DNA of 64,000 nucleotides from Kitasatospora phosalacinea (GCF_030268885.1 NZ_BSSA01000002.1:186001-250000); one strand, 5' to 3'; positions 16,203-25,655 are shown, counted from the first letter of the stretch. The notes: generated by a model not told the origin, from the sequence alone. Translations and numbers: made by a program.

Positions 16203-17681
16203 ATGTCCGAGACGGAGTTCACCGCCGACGTGCTGGTGGTCGGCGCGGGCCCGACCGGCCTGCTGCTGGCCGGCGACCTGGCGGCGGCCGGGCTGCGGGT
16301 GACGGTGCTGGAGAAGCGGACCGAGGAGTCCGGCCTGACCAGGGCGTTCGCCGTGCACGCCCGCACCCTGGAGCTGCTGGACGCCCGCGGCCTGGCCGAC
16401 GAGCTGATCGCCACCGGGACGGCGATGTCCTCGCTGCACCTGTTCGGCCGGATCCGGGTCGACCTGGCCCACCTGCCCACCCGCTTCCCGTTCGTGCTGG
16501 TGACCCCGCAGTACAACACCGAGCGGGTGCTGCGCGAACGGGCCGTCAAGGCCGGGGCCGACCTGCGCCGCGGCACCGAGGTGACGGGCCTGCGGCAGGA
16601 CGCCGAGGGCGTCACGCTGACCGCCCGCACCGCCGACGGCACCGAGCAGGGCTTCCGGGCCCGCTACGCGGTCGGCGCGGACGGCGTCCGCTCCGCGGTG
16701 CGCGACCTGCTGGGCGTCCCGTTCCCCGGCGAGTCGGTGGTGCGCTCGGTGATGCTGGCCGACGTCCGGCTGGAGCACGCGCCCGAGGAGCCGCTGACGG
16801 CCGGAGCGGGCGACGCCGGGTTCGCCTTCCTCGCCGGGTTCGGCGACGGCTGGTACCGGGTGATCGGCTGGAGCCGCGAGCACCAGGAGCCGGACTCCGC
16901 ACCGGTCGACCTGAGCCGGCTCGCGGACCTGGTACGCGAGGTGACGGGCCGTGACCACGGCATGGGCGAGGCCCGCTGGACGTCGCGCTTCCACAGCGAC
17001 GAGCGGCAGGCCCCGAGCTACCGCTCCGGCCGGGTGCTGCTCGCGGGCGACGCCGCGCACTGCCACTCCCCGGCGGGCGGCCAGGGCATGAACACCGGCC
17101 TGCAGGACGCCGCGAACCTGAGCTGGAAGCTGGTCTCGGTGCTCCGCGGCTGGTCCCCCGACGCCCTGCTGGACACCTACCAGACCGAGCGCCACCCGGT
17201 CGGCCGGGCGGTGCTGCGCTCCTCCGGCGCCCTGGTCCGCCTCGCCCAGGGGCGGCACGCCCCGACCCGGGCGCTGCGCTCGGCGATCGGCGCGGCCGCC
17301 GGGCACCTGGCCCCGCTGGCCGAACTGGGCGCCAAGCAGGTCTCCGGCATCGGGTACGCCTACCCGGCGGAGAAGGGCGCCCACCCGCTGGTCGGCCGCC
17401 GCGTCCCCGACCTGCGCCTGGCGGTGGACGCGCCGGGCGGCCCGGCCCGGCTGCACGAGGCGCTGCGCTCCGGGAAGGCCGTGCTGGTCAGCAACGACGA
17501 GCTGTCGGTGGCGGACTCCTGGGCGGAGCGGGTGGTCACCGCCGCCCCGGCGGACCCGCACGGCAAGCTGCGCGACACCGTGCTGCTGGTCCGTCCGGAC
17601 GGGTACGCGGCCTGGGCCTGCGCGGACCCGACCCGGGGCGAGCTGCGGGCGGCGCTGAGCCATTGGCTGGGCCGCCCCTGA
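16203..17681 (+). CDS. FAD-dependent aromatic monooxygenase (PheA/TfdB family)
   Basis: A 492-residue flavoprotein hydroxylase of group A. Motifs: the FAD-binding VLVVGAGPTGLLLAGDLAAA (residues 9-28), the middle GADGVRSAVRDLLG (DG motif), and the GD motif LLAGDAAHCHSPAGGQGMN followed by TGLQDAANLSWKL. A C-terminal thioredoxin-like domain is present, as in polyketide-modifying hydroxylases. It uses NAD(P)H and oxygen to hydroxylate an aromatic or quinone substrate, which is unknown. ATG 16203 follows GGGGAGAGACGG. It stands alone, not in an operon. Confidence 0.85.
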   Translation: MSETEFTADVLVVGAGPTGLLLAGDLAAAGLRVTVLEKRTEESGLTRAFAVHARTLELLDARGLADELIATGTAMSSLHLFGRIRVDLAHLPTRFPFVLVTPQYNTERVLRERAVKAGADLRRGTEVTGLRQDAEGVTLTARTADGTEQGFRARYAVGADGVRSAVRDLLGVPFPGESVVRSVMLADVRLEHAPEEPLTAGAGDAGFAFLAGFGDGWYRVIGWSREHQEPDSAPVDLSRLADLVREVTGRDHGMGEARWTSRFHSDERQAPSYRSGRVLLAGDAAHCHSPAGGQGMNTGLQDAANLSWKLVSVLRGWSPDALLDTYQTERHPVGRAVLRSSGALVRLAQGRHAPTRALRSAIGAAAGHLAPLAELGAKQVSGIGYAYPAEKGAHPLVGRRVPDLRLAVDAPGGPARLHEALRSGKAVLVSNDELSVADSWAERVVTAAPADPHGKLRDTVLLVRPDGYAAWACADPTRGELRAALSHWLGRP

Positions 17682-17702
17682 CATTCAGTTTCCACCGCAC
17701 CG

Positions 17703-17717
17703 GAATTGAATCAATTC
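17703..17717. promoter_or_regulatory. A/T-rich palindrome upstream of the S53 protease
   Basis: GAATTGA-A-TCAATTC is a 15-base palindrome inside a 170-base region of unusually low GC between the monooxygenase and the protease. It looks like a regulator-binding site for the protease gene; the binding protein is unknown. Confidence 0.45.
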
Positions 17718-17857
17718 ACTGAATTGCCGTCCGTTTCACAGTTGACTGTTTTTTAGTAAGCAATTGCTCAGGCATGGGCCTTTTCCTGCGAGTTCTCTGA
17801 GAGATTCTGGCGAGCGTTTTCGAAACCCGGAACGCCGCCAGATTTCCGGAGGAGCCC

Positions 17858-20026
17858 GTGCGACCCCGCTCGCTCGCCCTTGCCGCCGCCCTCGCGGTCC
17901 TTCCCCTCGCCGCCCTCTCCCTGGGCACCGCGACCGCCCAGGCCGCGCCGACCCCCAACGCCGCGGCCCGGGTGGCCCTGCCGCAGACCGTCACCCCCGC
18001 GGTCGCCCGCTCCCACAAGCAGGGCGACGTCCCCGCCGACCGCCGGATATCCGTCGCGGTCTCGCTGAAACTGCACGACACCGCCGCACTGGACCGTTTC
18101 CTGACCGCGGTCGCCACCCCCGGCACCGCCGATTACGGGCACTACCTGACGCCCGCCCAGTTCACCGAGCGCTTCGGCCCGACCGCGGCCGACGTCGAGC
18201 AGGTCCGGGCGTTCCTCACCGCCCAGGGCCTGACCGTCGACGCGGTCAGCGCCAACCGCCAGGTGGTGGACGCCACCGGCACCAGCGCGCAGCTGGCCGC
18301 CGCCTTCGGCACCCACGAGTCGACGTACACCGACCCGCAGGAGAACGGCCGGACCTTCTTCGCCAACGACGCGGCCGCCTCGGTGCCCGCCGCCCTGGCG
18401 GGCGTGGTCGAGGGCGTCAGCGGCCTGAACGACCACACCGTGCGCACCACCCGGATCGCCAAGCCCTCGGCCGCCACCCCGCAGGCCACCCCGTCCGGCT
18501 ACGGCCCGGCGACGTACGACGGCGCCTACCGGCTGAACCAGCTGGGCGCCGACGGCACCGGCTCGACCGTGGCGCTCTGGGAGTTCGACGGCTACAAGTC
18601 CTCGAACCTGACCACCTACGACAGCCAGTTCGGCCTGTCCGGCCCGGCGGTGAGCACCGTCTCGGTGGACGGCGCGAACTACGACGCCAGCCCCGGCCAG
18701 GGCCAGGGCGAGGTGGAGCTGGACTCCGAGATCGTCCGCGGCGTCGCCCCGAAGGCCACCCAGCTGGTGTACGAGGCGCCCAACAGCGACCAGGGCGAGA
18801 TCGACATGGCCGCCAAGATCGTCGCGGACAACCGGGTCTCGGTGATCTCCATCTCCTGGGGCTCCTGCGAGCCGGACACCACCGCCTCCTCGATGACCGC
18901 GGTGAACAACTCCTTCAAGCAGGCCGCCGCCCAGGGCATCTCGATCTTCTCGGCCTCCGGTGACGACGGCTCCCGGGACTGCACCCGCTCGACCTCCGGC
19001 TCGACCGTGAAGGCCGTGGACTTCCCCGCCTCCAGCCCGTACAACACCGGCGTCGGCGGCACCAACCTGAAGGTCTCCGGCACCACCTACAGCTCGGAGA
19101 GCGCCTGGTCGACGGCGGGCGGCGGGGTCTCCACCCAGTTCGCCAAGCCGAGCTGGCAGACCGGCACCGGCGTCAGCGGCACCATGCGCACCGTTCCGGA
19201 CGTCTCCTCCAACGCCGACCCGAACAGCGGCTTCGCGATCTACACCCAGGGCAGCTCCGCCCCCGGCTGGCAGGTCTACGGCGGCACCTCGGCGGCGGCC
19301 CCGCTGTGGTCCGGCTTCGCGGCGCTGTACAACCAGAAGGCCAAGGCCGCCACCAAGCCGGTGCTGGGCGAGGCCAACCCGAAGATCTACGCGGTCACCA
19401 CCTCCGCCTCCTACGGCAGCGCCTTCCACGACGTCACCAGCGGCGCCAACCAGGACTTCTCCACCAGGACCGGCTACGACCAGGTCACCGGCTGGGGCAG
19501 CCCGATCGCCGACGGCCTGGCCACCGCCCTGCTGGGCGGCGGCGGCACCACCCCGCCGCCCACCGGCTCCTGCACCGCCGCCCAGCTGCTGGGCAACCCG
19601 GGCTTCGAGACCGGCACCGCCTCCCCCTGGACCGCCTCCTCCGGCGTGGTCGACAACTCCTCCTCCGAGGCCGCTCACAGCGGCTCCTGGAAGGCCTGGA
19701 TGAACGGCTACGGCTCCGCCCACACCGACAGCCTCGCCCAGACGGTGTCCGTCCCGGCCGGCTGCACCGCCAAGCTGAGCTTCTGGCTGCACGTGGACAC
19801 CGCGGAGACCAGCACCACGACGGCGTACGACAAGCTCACCGTCTCGGTGAACGGCACCACCGTCGCGACGTACTCCAACCTGGACAGGAGCACCGGCTAC
19901 GTGCAGAAGACGATCGACCTGAGCTCCTACGCCGGGCAGAGCGTCACGGTGAAGTTCAACGGCGTCGAGGACGCCTCGCTGCAGACCTCGTTCGTGGTCG
20001 ACGACACCGCGCTCAACGTGTCCTGA
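17858..20026 (+). CDS. Secreted S53 (sedolisin/kumamolisin) serine-carboxyl peptidase with C-terminal jelly-roll domain
   Basis: A 722-residue secreted protease. A signal peptide occupies residues 1-30 (RPRSLALAAALAVLPLAALS, cleavage after AQA). An activation propeptide of about 31-210 follows, then the S53 catalytic domain, with the Glu/Asp pair in the GEVELDSEIV segment, SGDDGS, and the catalytic serine in YGGTSAAAPLW. A calcium site is seen near FHDVTSG and GYDQVTGWGSP. After a GGGGTTPPPTG linker comes a carbohydrate-binding-like domain (LGNPGFETGTASPW...). S53 enzymes act at acid pH. The GTG start has GGAGGAG upstream, and a perfect 17-bp hairpin follows the gene. Confidence 0.9.
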   Translation: MRPRSLALAAALAVLPLAALSLGTATAQAAPTPNAAARVALPQTVTPAVARSHKQGDVPADRRISVAVSLKLHDTAALDRFLTAVATPGTADYGHYLTPAQFTERFGPTAADVEQVRAFLTAQGLTVDAVSANRQVVDATGTSAQLAAAFGTHESTYTDPQENGRTFFANDAAASVPAALAGVVEGVSGLNDHTVRTTRIAKPSAATPQATPSGYGPATYDGAYRLNQLGADGTGSTVALWEFDGYKSSNLTTYDSQFGLSGPAVSTVSVDGANYDASPGQGQGEVELDSEIVRGVAPKATQLVYEAPNSDQGEIDMAAKIVADNRVSVISISWGSCEPDTTASSMTAVNNSFKQAAAQGISIFSASGDDGSRDCTRSTSGSTVKAVDFPASSPYNTGVGGTNLKVSGTTYSSESAWSTAGGGVSTQFAKPSWQTGTGVSGTMRTVPDVSSNADPNSGFAIYTQGSSAPGWQVYGGTSAAAPLWSGFAALYNQKAKAATKPVLGEANPKIYAVTTSASYGSAFHDVTSGANQDFSTRTGYDQVTGWGSPIADGLATALLGGGGTTPPPTGSCTAAQLLGNPGFETGTASPWTASSGVVDNSSSEAAHSGSWKAWMNGYGSAHTDSLAQTVSVPAGCTAKLSFWLHVDTAETSTTTAYDKLTVSVNGTTVATYSNLDRSTGYVQKTIDLSSYAGQSVTVKFNGVEDASLQTSFVVDDTALNVS

Positions 20027-20039
20027 CCCCGCATCGGCC

Positions 20040-20078
20040 CGGGTGCCGGGGGACCCTCCGCGGGTCCCCCGGCACCCG
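20040..20078 (+). terminator. Strong hairpin terminator after S53 protease
   Basis: A perfect 17-bp stem (20040-20056 with 20062-20078) with a 5-base loop (TCCGC) starts 13 bases after the protease stop codon. Confidence 0.88.
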
Positions 20079-20274
20079 TGTGTCGGCAGTGTTGCCGGTT
20101 CGGTCCGCTTGCGAAATGCTTGTCGTGACCACTGTCATATGTCCTGATTAATGACGTAGCCTCTCAACCCTCATAGGGTTCCCACACGCTCGGCGGCGCA
20201 CCACCGACGCACCGTCCGAGCACCGTGGAGCCGGGGGTGATCCCGCCGAACCCGCCGGGTGGGGAAGGTGTCGC

Positions 20275-21273
20275 ATGGGCTCGCAACAACCGCAGCACGC
20301 CGGCCGGCTCCGACTGGTCGGCCAGCGCGACCACAGCGGCGAGCAGCCGCCACCGCCGCCGACCGGCCCCCCGGCCCCGGCGGGCGGGTTCGCCGAGGCG
20401 CTCAACGCCGCCATCGAGAGCAGCGGACTGAGCCTGGACCGGATCCGCGCCGCGCTCGCCAAACAGGGCGTCAGGATCAGCGTCACCACCCTCAGTTACT
20501 GGCGCCGCGGCCGCAGCCAGCCCGAGCGCGCCACCTCGCTGCGCGCCGTCCACCTGCTGGAGGAGCTCCTCGGCCTGCGCCACACCGCGCTGACCGCCCT
20601 GCTCGGCCCGCCCCGCCCGCGCGGCCGCTGGGTCACCCAGGGTCCGGCCCCGGACGGCCTGCGGCTGGAGCAGGTCTGGCCCGGCCAGGCCGAACTGGTC
20701 GAGGTGTTCGCCGAGCTGGACGCCCCGCCGGCCGGCCAGCTGGAGCGCCAGTCCATCCACGACGCCTACTACGTCGACGCCTCCCGCCGCGGCCACCTGC
20801 TGCGGATGCGCCAGGTGGTGCGCGCCACCGTGGACGGGGTCACCCGGCACGTGGTCGTCCACCAGGCCGACGAGGGCGTGGAGAGCTGCCCGGAGATCAC
20901 CTCTGTCCGGCACGCCCGCCTCGGCCGGGTCCGCCGCCGCCCGCTCAGCGGGCTGCTGGTCGCCGAGCTGCTGCTCGACCGGCCGCTGGCCCTGGGCGAC
21001 TCCACCGTCCTCGAGTACGAGGTGCAGATCCCCGACTCCGGCCCGACCACCGACTACGGGCGGTTCTTCCCCGCCCCGGTGCGCGAGTACGTGCTGCAGG
21101 TGCACTTCGACCCGGCCGCCGTGCCGGTGCAGTGCGAGCGGTTCGACCGCACCCCCGGCACCGAGGTCGACCGGCACCGCGAGCCGCTGTGGATCGGCGC
21201 CTCCGCCAGCGCCCACGTGCTCACCGCCGACCAGCAGCCCGGCCAGGTCGGCATCCGCTGGCAGTGGGAGTAG
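20275..21273 (+). CDS. HTH-domain protein of unknown role
   Basis: A 332-residue cytosolic protein. After a disordered Pro-rich start, residues about 38-110 resemble an XRE-type helix-turn-helix (FAEALNAAIESSGLSLDRIR, then ISVTTLSYWRRGRSQPERA and LLEELLGLR). The larger C-terminal part is beta-rich with no enzyme motif that I recognise; it ends RWQWE. A DNA-binding regulator with a sensor domain is the likeliest role. The ATG follows GGGGAAGGTG. The upstream 20079-20274 region is relatively A/T-rich near 20130-20170 and likely holds the promoter. Confidence 0.7.
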   Translation: MGSQQPQHAGRLRLVGQRDHSGEQPPPPPTGPPAPAGGFAEALNAAIESSGLSLDRIRAALAKQGVRISVTTLSYWRRGRSQPERATSLRAVHLLEELLGLRHTALTALLGPPRPRGRWVTQGPAPDGLRLEQVWPGQAELVEVFAELDAPPAGQLERQSIHDAYYVDASRRGHLLRMRQVVRATVDGVTRHVVVHQADEGVESCPEITSVRHARLGRVRRRPLSGLLVAELLLDRPLALGDSTVLEYEVQIPDSGPTTDYGRFFPAPVREYVLQVHFDPAAVPVQCERFDRTPGTEVDRHREPLWIGASASAHVLTADQQPGQVGIRWQWE

Positions 21274-21280
21274 CCCCCGC

Positions 21281-21397
21281 CGCCCCTCCGCTTCCCTCCT
21301 GGTCCTTCCCTATCCTTCCCTTTCCCTCCCATTCGCTCCCTTTTATTACCTTTCCTTCAATTTCGTTCACTTTCGCCCGTTTCACCCCGTTGGCCCC
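21281..21397. other. Polypyrimidine tract in an intergenic region
   Basis: The 270-base gap between two plus-strand genes holds no gene. Its first half is almost all C and T on the plus strand; 21303-21359 has only about five purines. Many CCTTTCC and TTCCCT words recur. Such mirror-like homopurine/homopyrimidine DNA can form triplex structures, and the RNA would be CU-rich and unstructured. The rest of the gap (21398-21542) should hold the promoter of the cell-wall gene. Confidence 0.7.
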
Positions 21398-21542
21398 GTT
21401 TCGCCCCTCGCCACGCCCGACCCCGCGGTGCGCGCGTTCACCCGAACCGCCCTGCCGGACGCCCCATCAGGTGGTCCGCACCACCGGCCGCGGGGAACGT
21501 GAGTCCCACTCAGCGAGCTCACCGAGGAAAGGCGGGACCCCC

Positions 21543-22826
21543 GTGCTGATGGAGTTCAGCGATGTCGAGCCGGACGACTCCTGCACCTGCGGCGGCTGCA
21601 CCGACCGCCGCCGGGCCCGGTCGCACGCCGTCCGCTCCCCCCGCCACCGCCCCCTGCGGGCCCGCCAGGCGGCCGTCCTGCTCGCCGCCGTCGGCGGCGT
21701 CCTGGGCGGCTCCGCCGCCTCCCTGGCCGCGGCCGCGCCGCGCACCGACAGCAGCCCGCTGATACCCGACTCCCCGCAGGGCGAGGTGGCGGGCCCGTAC
21801 GGCGAGGACGCCCGGGCCCGCACCTCGATAGCCGCCCAGCCCGCCACCACCCGGGCGGAGATCCTGCGCCGGGCGCAGGTCTGGGTGGACCGGAAGGTGC
21901 CGTACAGCATGGCCGCGTACTGGTCGGACGGCTACCGCCAGGACTGCTCGGGTTTCGTCTCGATGGCCTGGGGCCTGGGCAGCAGCCAGACCACCTGGAC
22001 GCTGCCGGACTTCGCCGACCGGATCACCAAGGACGAGCTGCAGCCCGGCGACGCGCTGATCTACAACAACCCCAAGGACCCCGAGGGCGGCTCGCACACC
22101 GTCCTGTTCGGCGGCTGGGTCGACGCGGCGCGCACCAGGTACACCGCCCTGGAGCAGACCCGCCCGGGCACCACCAAGCGCAGCACCCCGTACGCGTACT
22201 GGAGCAACGCGAGCGGCTACCTCCCCTACCGCTACAAGGGGCTGAGCCAGCCGATGCCCGCGCCGGACGACCCGGACGCCTTCCCCGGGGCGGACAAGTT
22301 CGGGCCGGGCAAGGTCAACGCGTACGTGACCAGGCTGGGGAGGATGCTGGTCGAGCGGGGCGGCGGGCGGTTCTACCACGAGGGGCCCAGCCCGGACTGG
22401 GGCGAGGCGGACCGGAAGGCCACCGAGGCGTTCCAGCTGGCGCAGGGCTGGCGCGGCGCCGAGGCCGACGGCTACCCGGGCAAGGACACCTGGGACTACC
22501 TGGTGCACCACAGGGGCAAGGACATCCCGCCCGCGACCGCCCCCGCCCCGGCCCCCGGCACCCCGAAGCCCCCGCCGCCCGCGCAGGCCCCGGCCTTCCC
22601 CGGCGCCGACCGCTTCGGCCCCGGCCGGGTCAACGACGACGTGCTGCTGCTCGGACGGCAACTGGTCGCCAAGGGCTTCGGCGCCGCCTACCGGGAGGGC
22701 CCCAGCCGGGACTGGGGCGAGGCCGACCGCCTCAACGTCGCGGCCTTCCAGCGCGCCCAGGGCTGGAGCGGCGCCGAGGCCGACGGCTACCCCGGCCCGC
22801 ACACCTGGCGGCTGCTGTTCTCCTGA
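21543..22826 (+). CDS. Exported cell-wall protein with NlpC/P60-like domain and two peptidoglycan-binding repeats
   Basis: A 427-residue protein. The N-terminal tail has a cysteine cluster (DDSCTCGGCTDRRRA) and many arginines, then a hydrophobic helix (about residues 43-65) that acts as signal anchor. Residues about 105-245 form a CHAP/NlpC-like hydrolase-type domain, with nucleophile region YRQDCSGFVSMAW (Cys) and GGSHTVLFGGW (His). Two homologous modules follow, each FPGAD(K/R)FGPG(K/R)VN ... ADGYPG ... TW, separated by a Pro-rich linker; they look like peptidoglycan-binding domains. Start: a GTG at 21543 with GAGGAAAGG upstream, or an ATG two codons later. Likely a cell-wall amidase or endopeptidase. 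Confidence 0.75.
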   Translation: MLMEFSDVEPDDSCTCGGCTDRRRARSHAVRSPRHRPLRARQAAVLLAAVGGVLGGSAASLAAAAPRTDSSPLIPDSPQGEVAGPYGEDARARTSIAAQPATTRAEILRRAQVWVDRKVPYSMAAYWSDGYRQDCSGFVSMAWGLGSSQTTWTLPDFADRITKDELQPGDALIYNNPKDPEGGSHTVLFGGWVDAARTRYTALEQTRPGTTKRSTPYAYWSNASGYLPYRYKGLSQPMPAPDDPDAFPGADKFGPGKVNAYVTRLGRMLVERGGGRFYHEGPSPDWGEADRKATEAFQLAQGWRGAEADGYPGKDTWDYLVHHRGKDIPPATAPAPAPGTPKPPPPAQAPAFPGADRFGPGRVNDDVLLLGRQLVAKGFGAAYREGPSRDWGEADRLNVAAFQRAQGWSGAEADGYPGPHTWRLLFS

Positions 22827-22848
22827 GCCCGGCCCGGCGGGAGCGCGC

Positions 22849-23508
22849 TCAGGACGGCGCGGCGTGCTCCCGCACCCAGGCGTGCATGGCGATCGCGGCG
22901 GCCGCGCCCGCGTTGATCGAACGGGTCGAGCCGAACTGGGCGATCGAGCAGACCGCCGCCGCGTGCTCCCACGCCTCGGCGGTCAGCCCCGGCCCCTCCT
23001 GCCCGAACAGCAGCACGCAGCGCTCCGGCAGCCGGAAGGTCTCCAGCGGCACCGCGCCCGGCAGGTTGTCGATCCCGATCACCGGCAGCCCGCGCTCCGC
23101 CGCGTAGGCGGCCAGCGAGGCCACCGAGCCGTGGTGGCGCACGTGCTGGTAGCGGTCGGTGACCATGGCGCCGCGCCGGTTCCAGCGCCGCCGCCCGACG
23201 ATGTGCACCTCCTGCGCCAGGAAGGCGTTGGCGGTGCGCACCACCGACCCGATGTTGAAGTCGTGCTGCCAGTTCTCGACCGCGACGTGGAAGCCGTGCC
23301 GCCGGGTGTCCAGGTCCGCGACGATCGCCTCGTGCCGCCAGTAGCGGTAGCCGTCGACCACGTTGCGGCGGTCCCCGGCGGCCAGCAGCTCCGGGTCCAG
23401 CCGGGGGTCGTCCGGCCACGGCGCGGGGTGCGGGCCGACGCCGATCTCCCGGTCGTCGCCAAGGTCGTCGTACTGCTCGCCCAGCTGGGGCACCGAGGTG
23501 TCGCTCAC
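22849..23508 (-). CDS. SpoU/TrmH-family RNA 2'-O-methyltransferase
   Basis: A 219-residue SPOUT methyltransferase that moves a methyl group from SAM to a ribose in tRNA or rRNA. Motif 1 is NWQHDFNIGSVVRTANAF with the catalytic Arg; motif 2 is LLFGQEGPGLT; motif 3 is SIAQFGSTRSINAGAAAAIA, which forms the deep-knot SAM site. The target nucleotide cannot be told. The GTG start at 23508 overlaps the stop of the upstream FUSC gene by four bases (GTGA), so it is the second gene of a two-gene unit. Confidence 0.87.
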   Translation of the reverse strand: MSDTSVPQLGEQYDDLGDDREIGVGPHPAPWPDDPRLDPELLAAGDRRNVVDGYRYWRHEAIVADLDTRRHGFHVAVENWQHDFNIGSVVRTANAFLAQEVHIVGRRRWNRRGAMVTDRYQHVRHHGSVASLAAYAAERGLPVIGIDNLPGAVPLETFRLPERCVLLFGQEGPGLTAEAWEHAAAVCSIAQFGSTRSINAGAAAAIAMHAWVREHAAPS

Positions 23509-25655
23509 GCCCCCAACGGTACGGGCTCGGGCCTGGTCGGCCGCGTCCGCGTCCGCACCGAGCGCTCCAGCTCGGTGAGGGCCTGCATGACCAGCCGGGC
23601 TCCCGCCCGGGTGACGTCGATCCGGTCGTCCCGGGGCAGCGCGGCCAGCTGGTGGTCCCAGGTGCGGTGGGCGTCGCGCAGCTGGGCGAAGTCGACGTCC
23701 TGGCCGAGCAGGACGGCGGCGGCGGCCAGCGCGGTGGCGTCCCGCAGCTCCTCGCCGAACGCGGCGGCGCCCGGCACCGGCGGGGCGTCCTCGCCCGGCA
23801 GGTGGGCCTCCAGCAGGACGGTCGAGCGGTCCAGCATGCCGACCGCCGAGCGGGCCTTGTCGAACTGCTTGCGGGTCAGCTCCCGCAGCACCTGCTCGTC
23901 GTGCCGCACCGGTTCCACCTCGGCCCGGTCCAGCGCCGCCAGCATCTCGCTGCGCGCCTCCCGCACGTCCAGCAGCGCGGGCCGCACGTCCTGCTCCGCG
24001 TGCCCGCCCGCCGGGTCCCCGTACGCGGTGAACACCGCCGCCGCGTACCGCCCCGCCGAGGCCAGCCACTCAGCCAGGCGCTCCGGCAGCCGGGCGGTCT
24101 GCCAGGTCGGGAACAGCGCGTACGCGGCGAGCGCGACGAACCCGCCCAGCAGCGTCATCGACACCCGGTCCACCGCCAGCCGCACCGGGTCGCCCGGCTG
24201 CAGGCCGAGCAGGAACACCACGTACGAGGAGATCGCCACCGTGGTCACCGCGTACCCGGTGCGCATGGTCAGGTACGCCAGCCCCATGCAGCACACCGCC
24301 AGCACCGCCAGCACCCAGTCCCCCGGGTCGAACAGCTGCACCACGGCGGTGGACAGCAGCACCCCGGCGGCCGTCCCGGCCACCCGGGCGACGCCGCGGC
24401 TGAAGGTCTGCGCGAAGTCCGGGCGCATCACCATCGCGGTGGTCATCGGCGCCCAGTAGCCGTGCTCGATCCGCAGCAGCCGGGCCGCCAGGTAGGCGGA
24501 GGTGACCACCACCGCCATCCGCGCCGCGTGGTGGAAGATCGCCGAGTGCCGGTGCAGCTGCCGCCCGACGGTGGCCAGCGCGGCGGGCGCCACCTCGACC
24601 AGCGGCGGGCGGCGCAGGCCGGTGGTGGGCTCGGTGCGGGCCTGGACGGTGCCGCGGTCCTGCCGGTCGAGCCGGTCGGCGGCCCGGCCCAGCAGCCCGG
24701 ACAGCCGGCGGGCCGAGCGGCGGGCGCCGCCGCGCAGCAGGTCCTCGCCGCTGCCGCTGCCCGGGCGGGCCAGCGCCAGGCCGGGGGTGTCCTTGGGCAG
24801 CCGGAGCGGGTCTCCGCTGCGGATCGCCCGGGTCAGCGCGTCGAGCACCTCGGCGGCGGCGGCCAGCACCTCGCGGGCCCGGTCCCGCTCCGGCCCCTCC
24901 TCGGCGGCCCCGACCCGCGGGTCGGCCAGCGCGGCCAGCGCCGGACGGATCCGCTCGGCGATGGTGCGCAGGCCGCGCAGCTCGGGCGGGCGGCGCCGGG
25001 CCTGCCGGGCGGTCAGCTTGGCGGCCTGCCGCCCGACGATGAACGGCTCCGGGTCGACCTGCGCCACCGGGTCGTGCCGCAGGCGGCGGGCGTAGTCGCC
25101 GAGCCCGGCGTAGATGTCGGCGAGCGCGTCGCGCTGGGCCCGCCAGCTGTCGATCGGCCAGAGCGTGACCACCAGGGCCTGGACGGCGCCGCCGACCGAG
25201 CAGAGCAGCCCGTGCTCGACCGCGGTGGGCACCGACACCGGCAGCTGCACCACCACCATCATCACGGCCAGCGTGTTCGCGGCCACCACGCCCGCGGTCG
25301 GCCCGATCGCCCAGGCCAGCCCGGCCCCGAACGCCCACAGCGCCAGCAGTACCGGGTACGCGCCCGGGATGCCGACCGCGACGTAGCCCAGGAAGGTCGA
25401 CAGCCCCAGCCCGGCGGCCGCCACCAGCGCCAGCGAGGCGCGCGGGCGGAAGGAGCGCTGGAAGGTCGCGGTGCCCGCGATGAACGCGCCCATCGCGGCC
25501 GAGGTGGCCTGCGCGGGGCCGAACAGCAGCAGCGTCGGGAAGACCACCAGCGCGGCGGCCACCGCCCCGCGCAGCGCCCGCTTGGGGTTGGTCAGCGAGC
25601 GGTCCACGGTCAGCCCGGCCTTCGCGGTGTCGCGCAGGGCCGTGAACCAGGACAT
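23505..25655 (-). CDS. FUSC-family (fusaric acid resistance-like) membrane protein
   Basis: A 716-residue membrane protein with two sets of helices, each of about six: residues about 28-170 and 385-520. A cytosolic helical region lies between them and another at the C-terminus. The second set has HGYWAPMTTAMVMRPDFAQT, the typical FUSC/YccS core segment. FUSC proteins are linked to efflux of aromatic acids or antimicrobial compounds; substrate unknown. There is no clear ribosome-binding site at the ATG at 25655. It overlaps the downstream methyltransferase gene by four bases. Confidence 0.85.
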   Translation of the reverse strand: MSWFTALRDTAKAGLTVDRSLTNPKRALRGAVAAALVVFPTLLLFGPAQATSAAMGAFIAGTATFQRSFRPRASLALVAAAGLGLSTFLGYVAVGIPGAYPVLLALWAFGAGLAWAIGPTAGVVAANTLAVMMVVVQLPVSVPTAVEHGLLCSVGGAVQALVVTLWPIDSWRAQRDALADIYAGLGDYARRLRHDPVAQVDPEPFIVGRQAAKLTARQARRRPPELRGLRTIAERIRPALAALADPRVGAAEEGPERDRAREVLAAAAEVLDALTRAIRSGDPLRLPKDTPGLALARPGSGSGEDLLRGGARRSARRLSGLLGRAADRLDRQDRGTVQARTEPTTGLRRPPLVEVAPAALATVGRQLHRHSAIFHHAARMAVVVTSAYLAARLLRIEHGYWAPMTTAMVMRPDFAQTFSRGVARVAGTAAGVLLSTAVVQLFDPGDWVLAVLAVCCMGLAYLTMRTGYAVTTVAISSYVVFLLGLQPGDPVRLAVDRVSMTLLGGFVALAAYALFPTWQTARLPERLAEWLASAGRYAAAVFTAYGDPAGGHAEQDVRPALLDVREARSEMLAALDRAEVEPVRHDEQVLRELTRKQFDKARSAVGMLDRSTVLLEAHLPGEDAPPVPGAAAFGEELRDATALAAAAVLLGQDVDFAQLRDAHRTWDHQLAALPRDDRIDVTRAGARLVMQALTELERSVRTRTRPTRPEPVPLGA

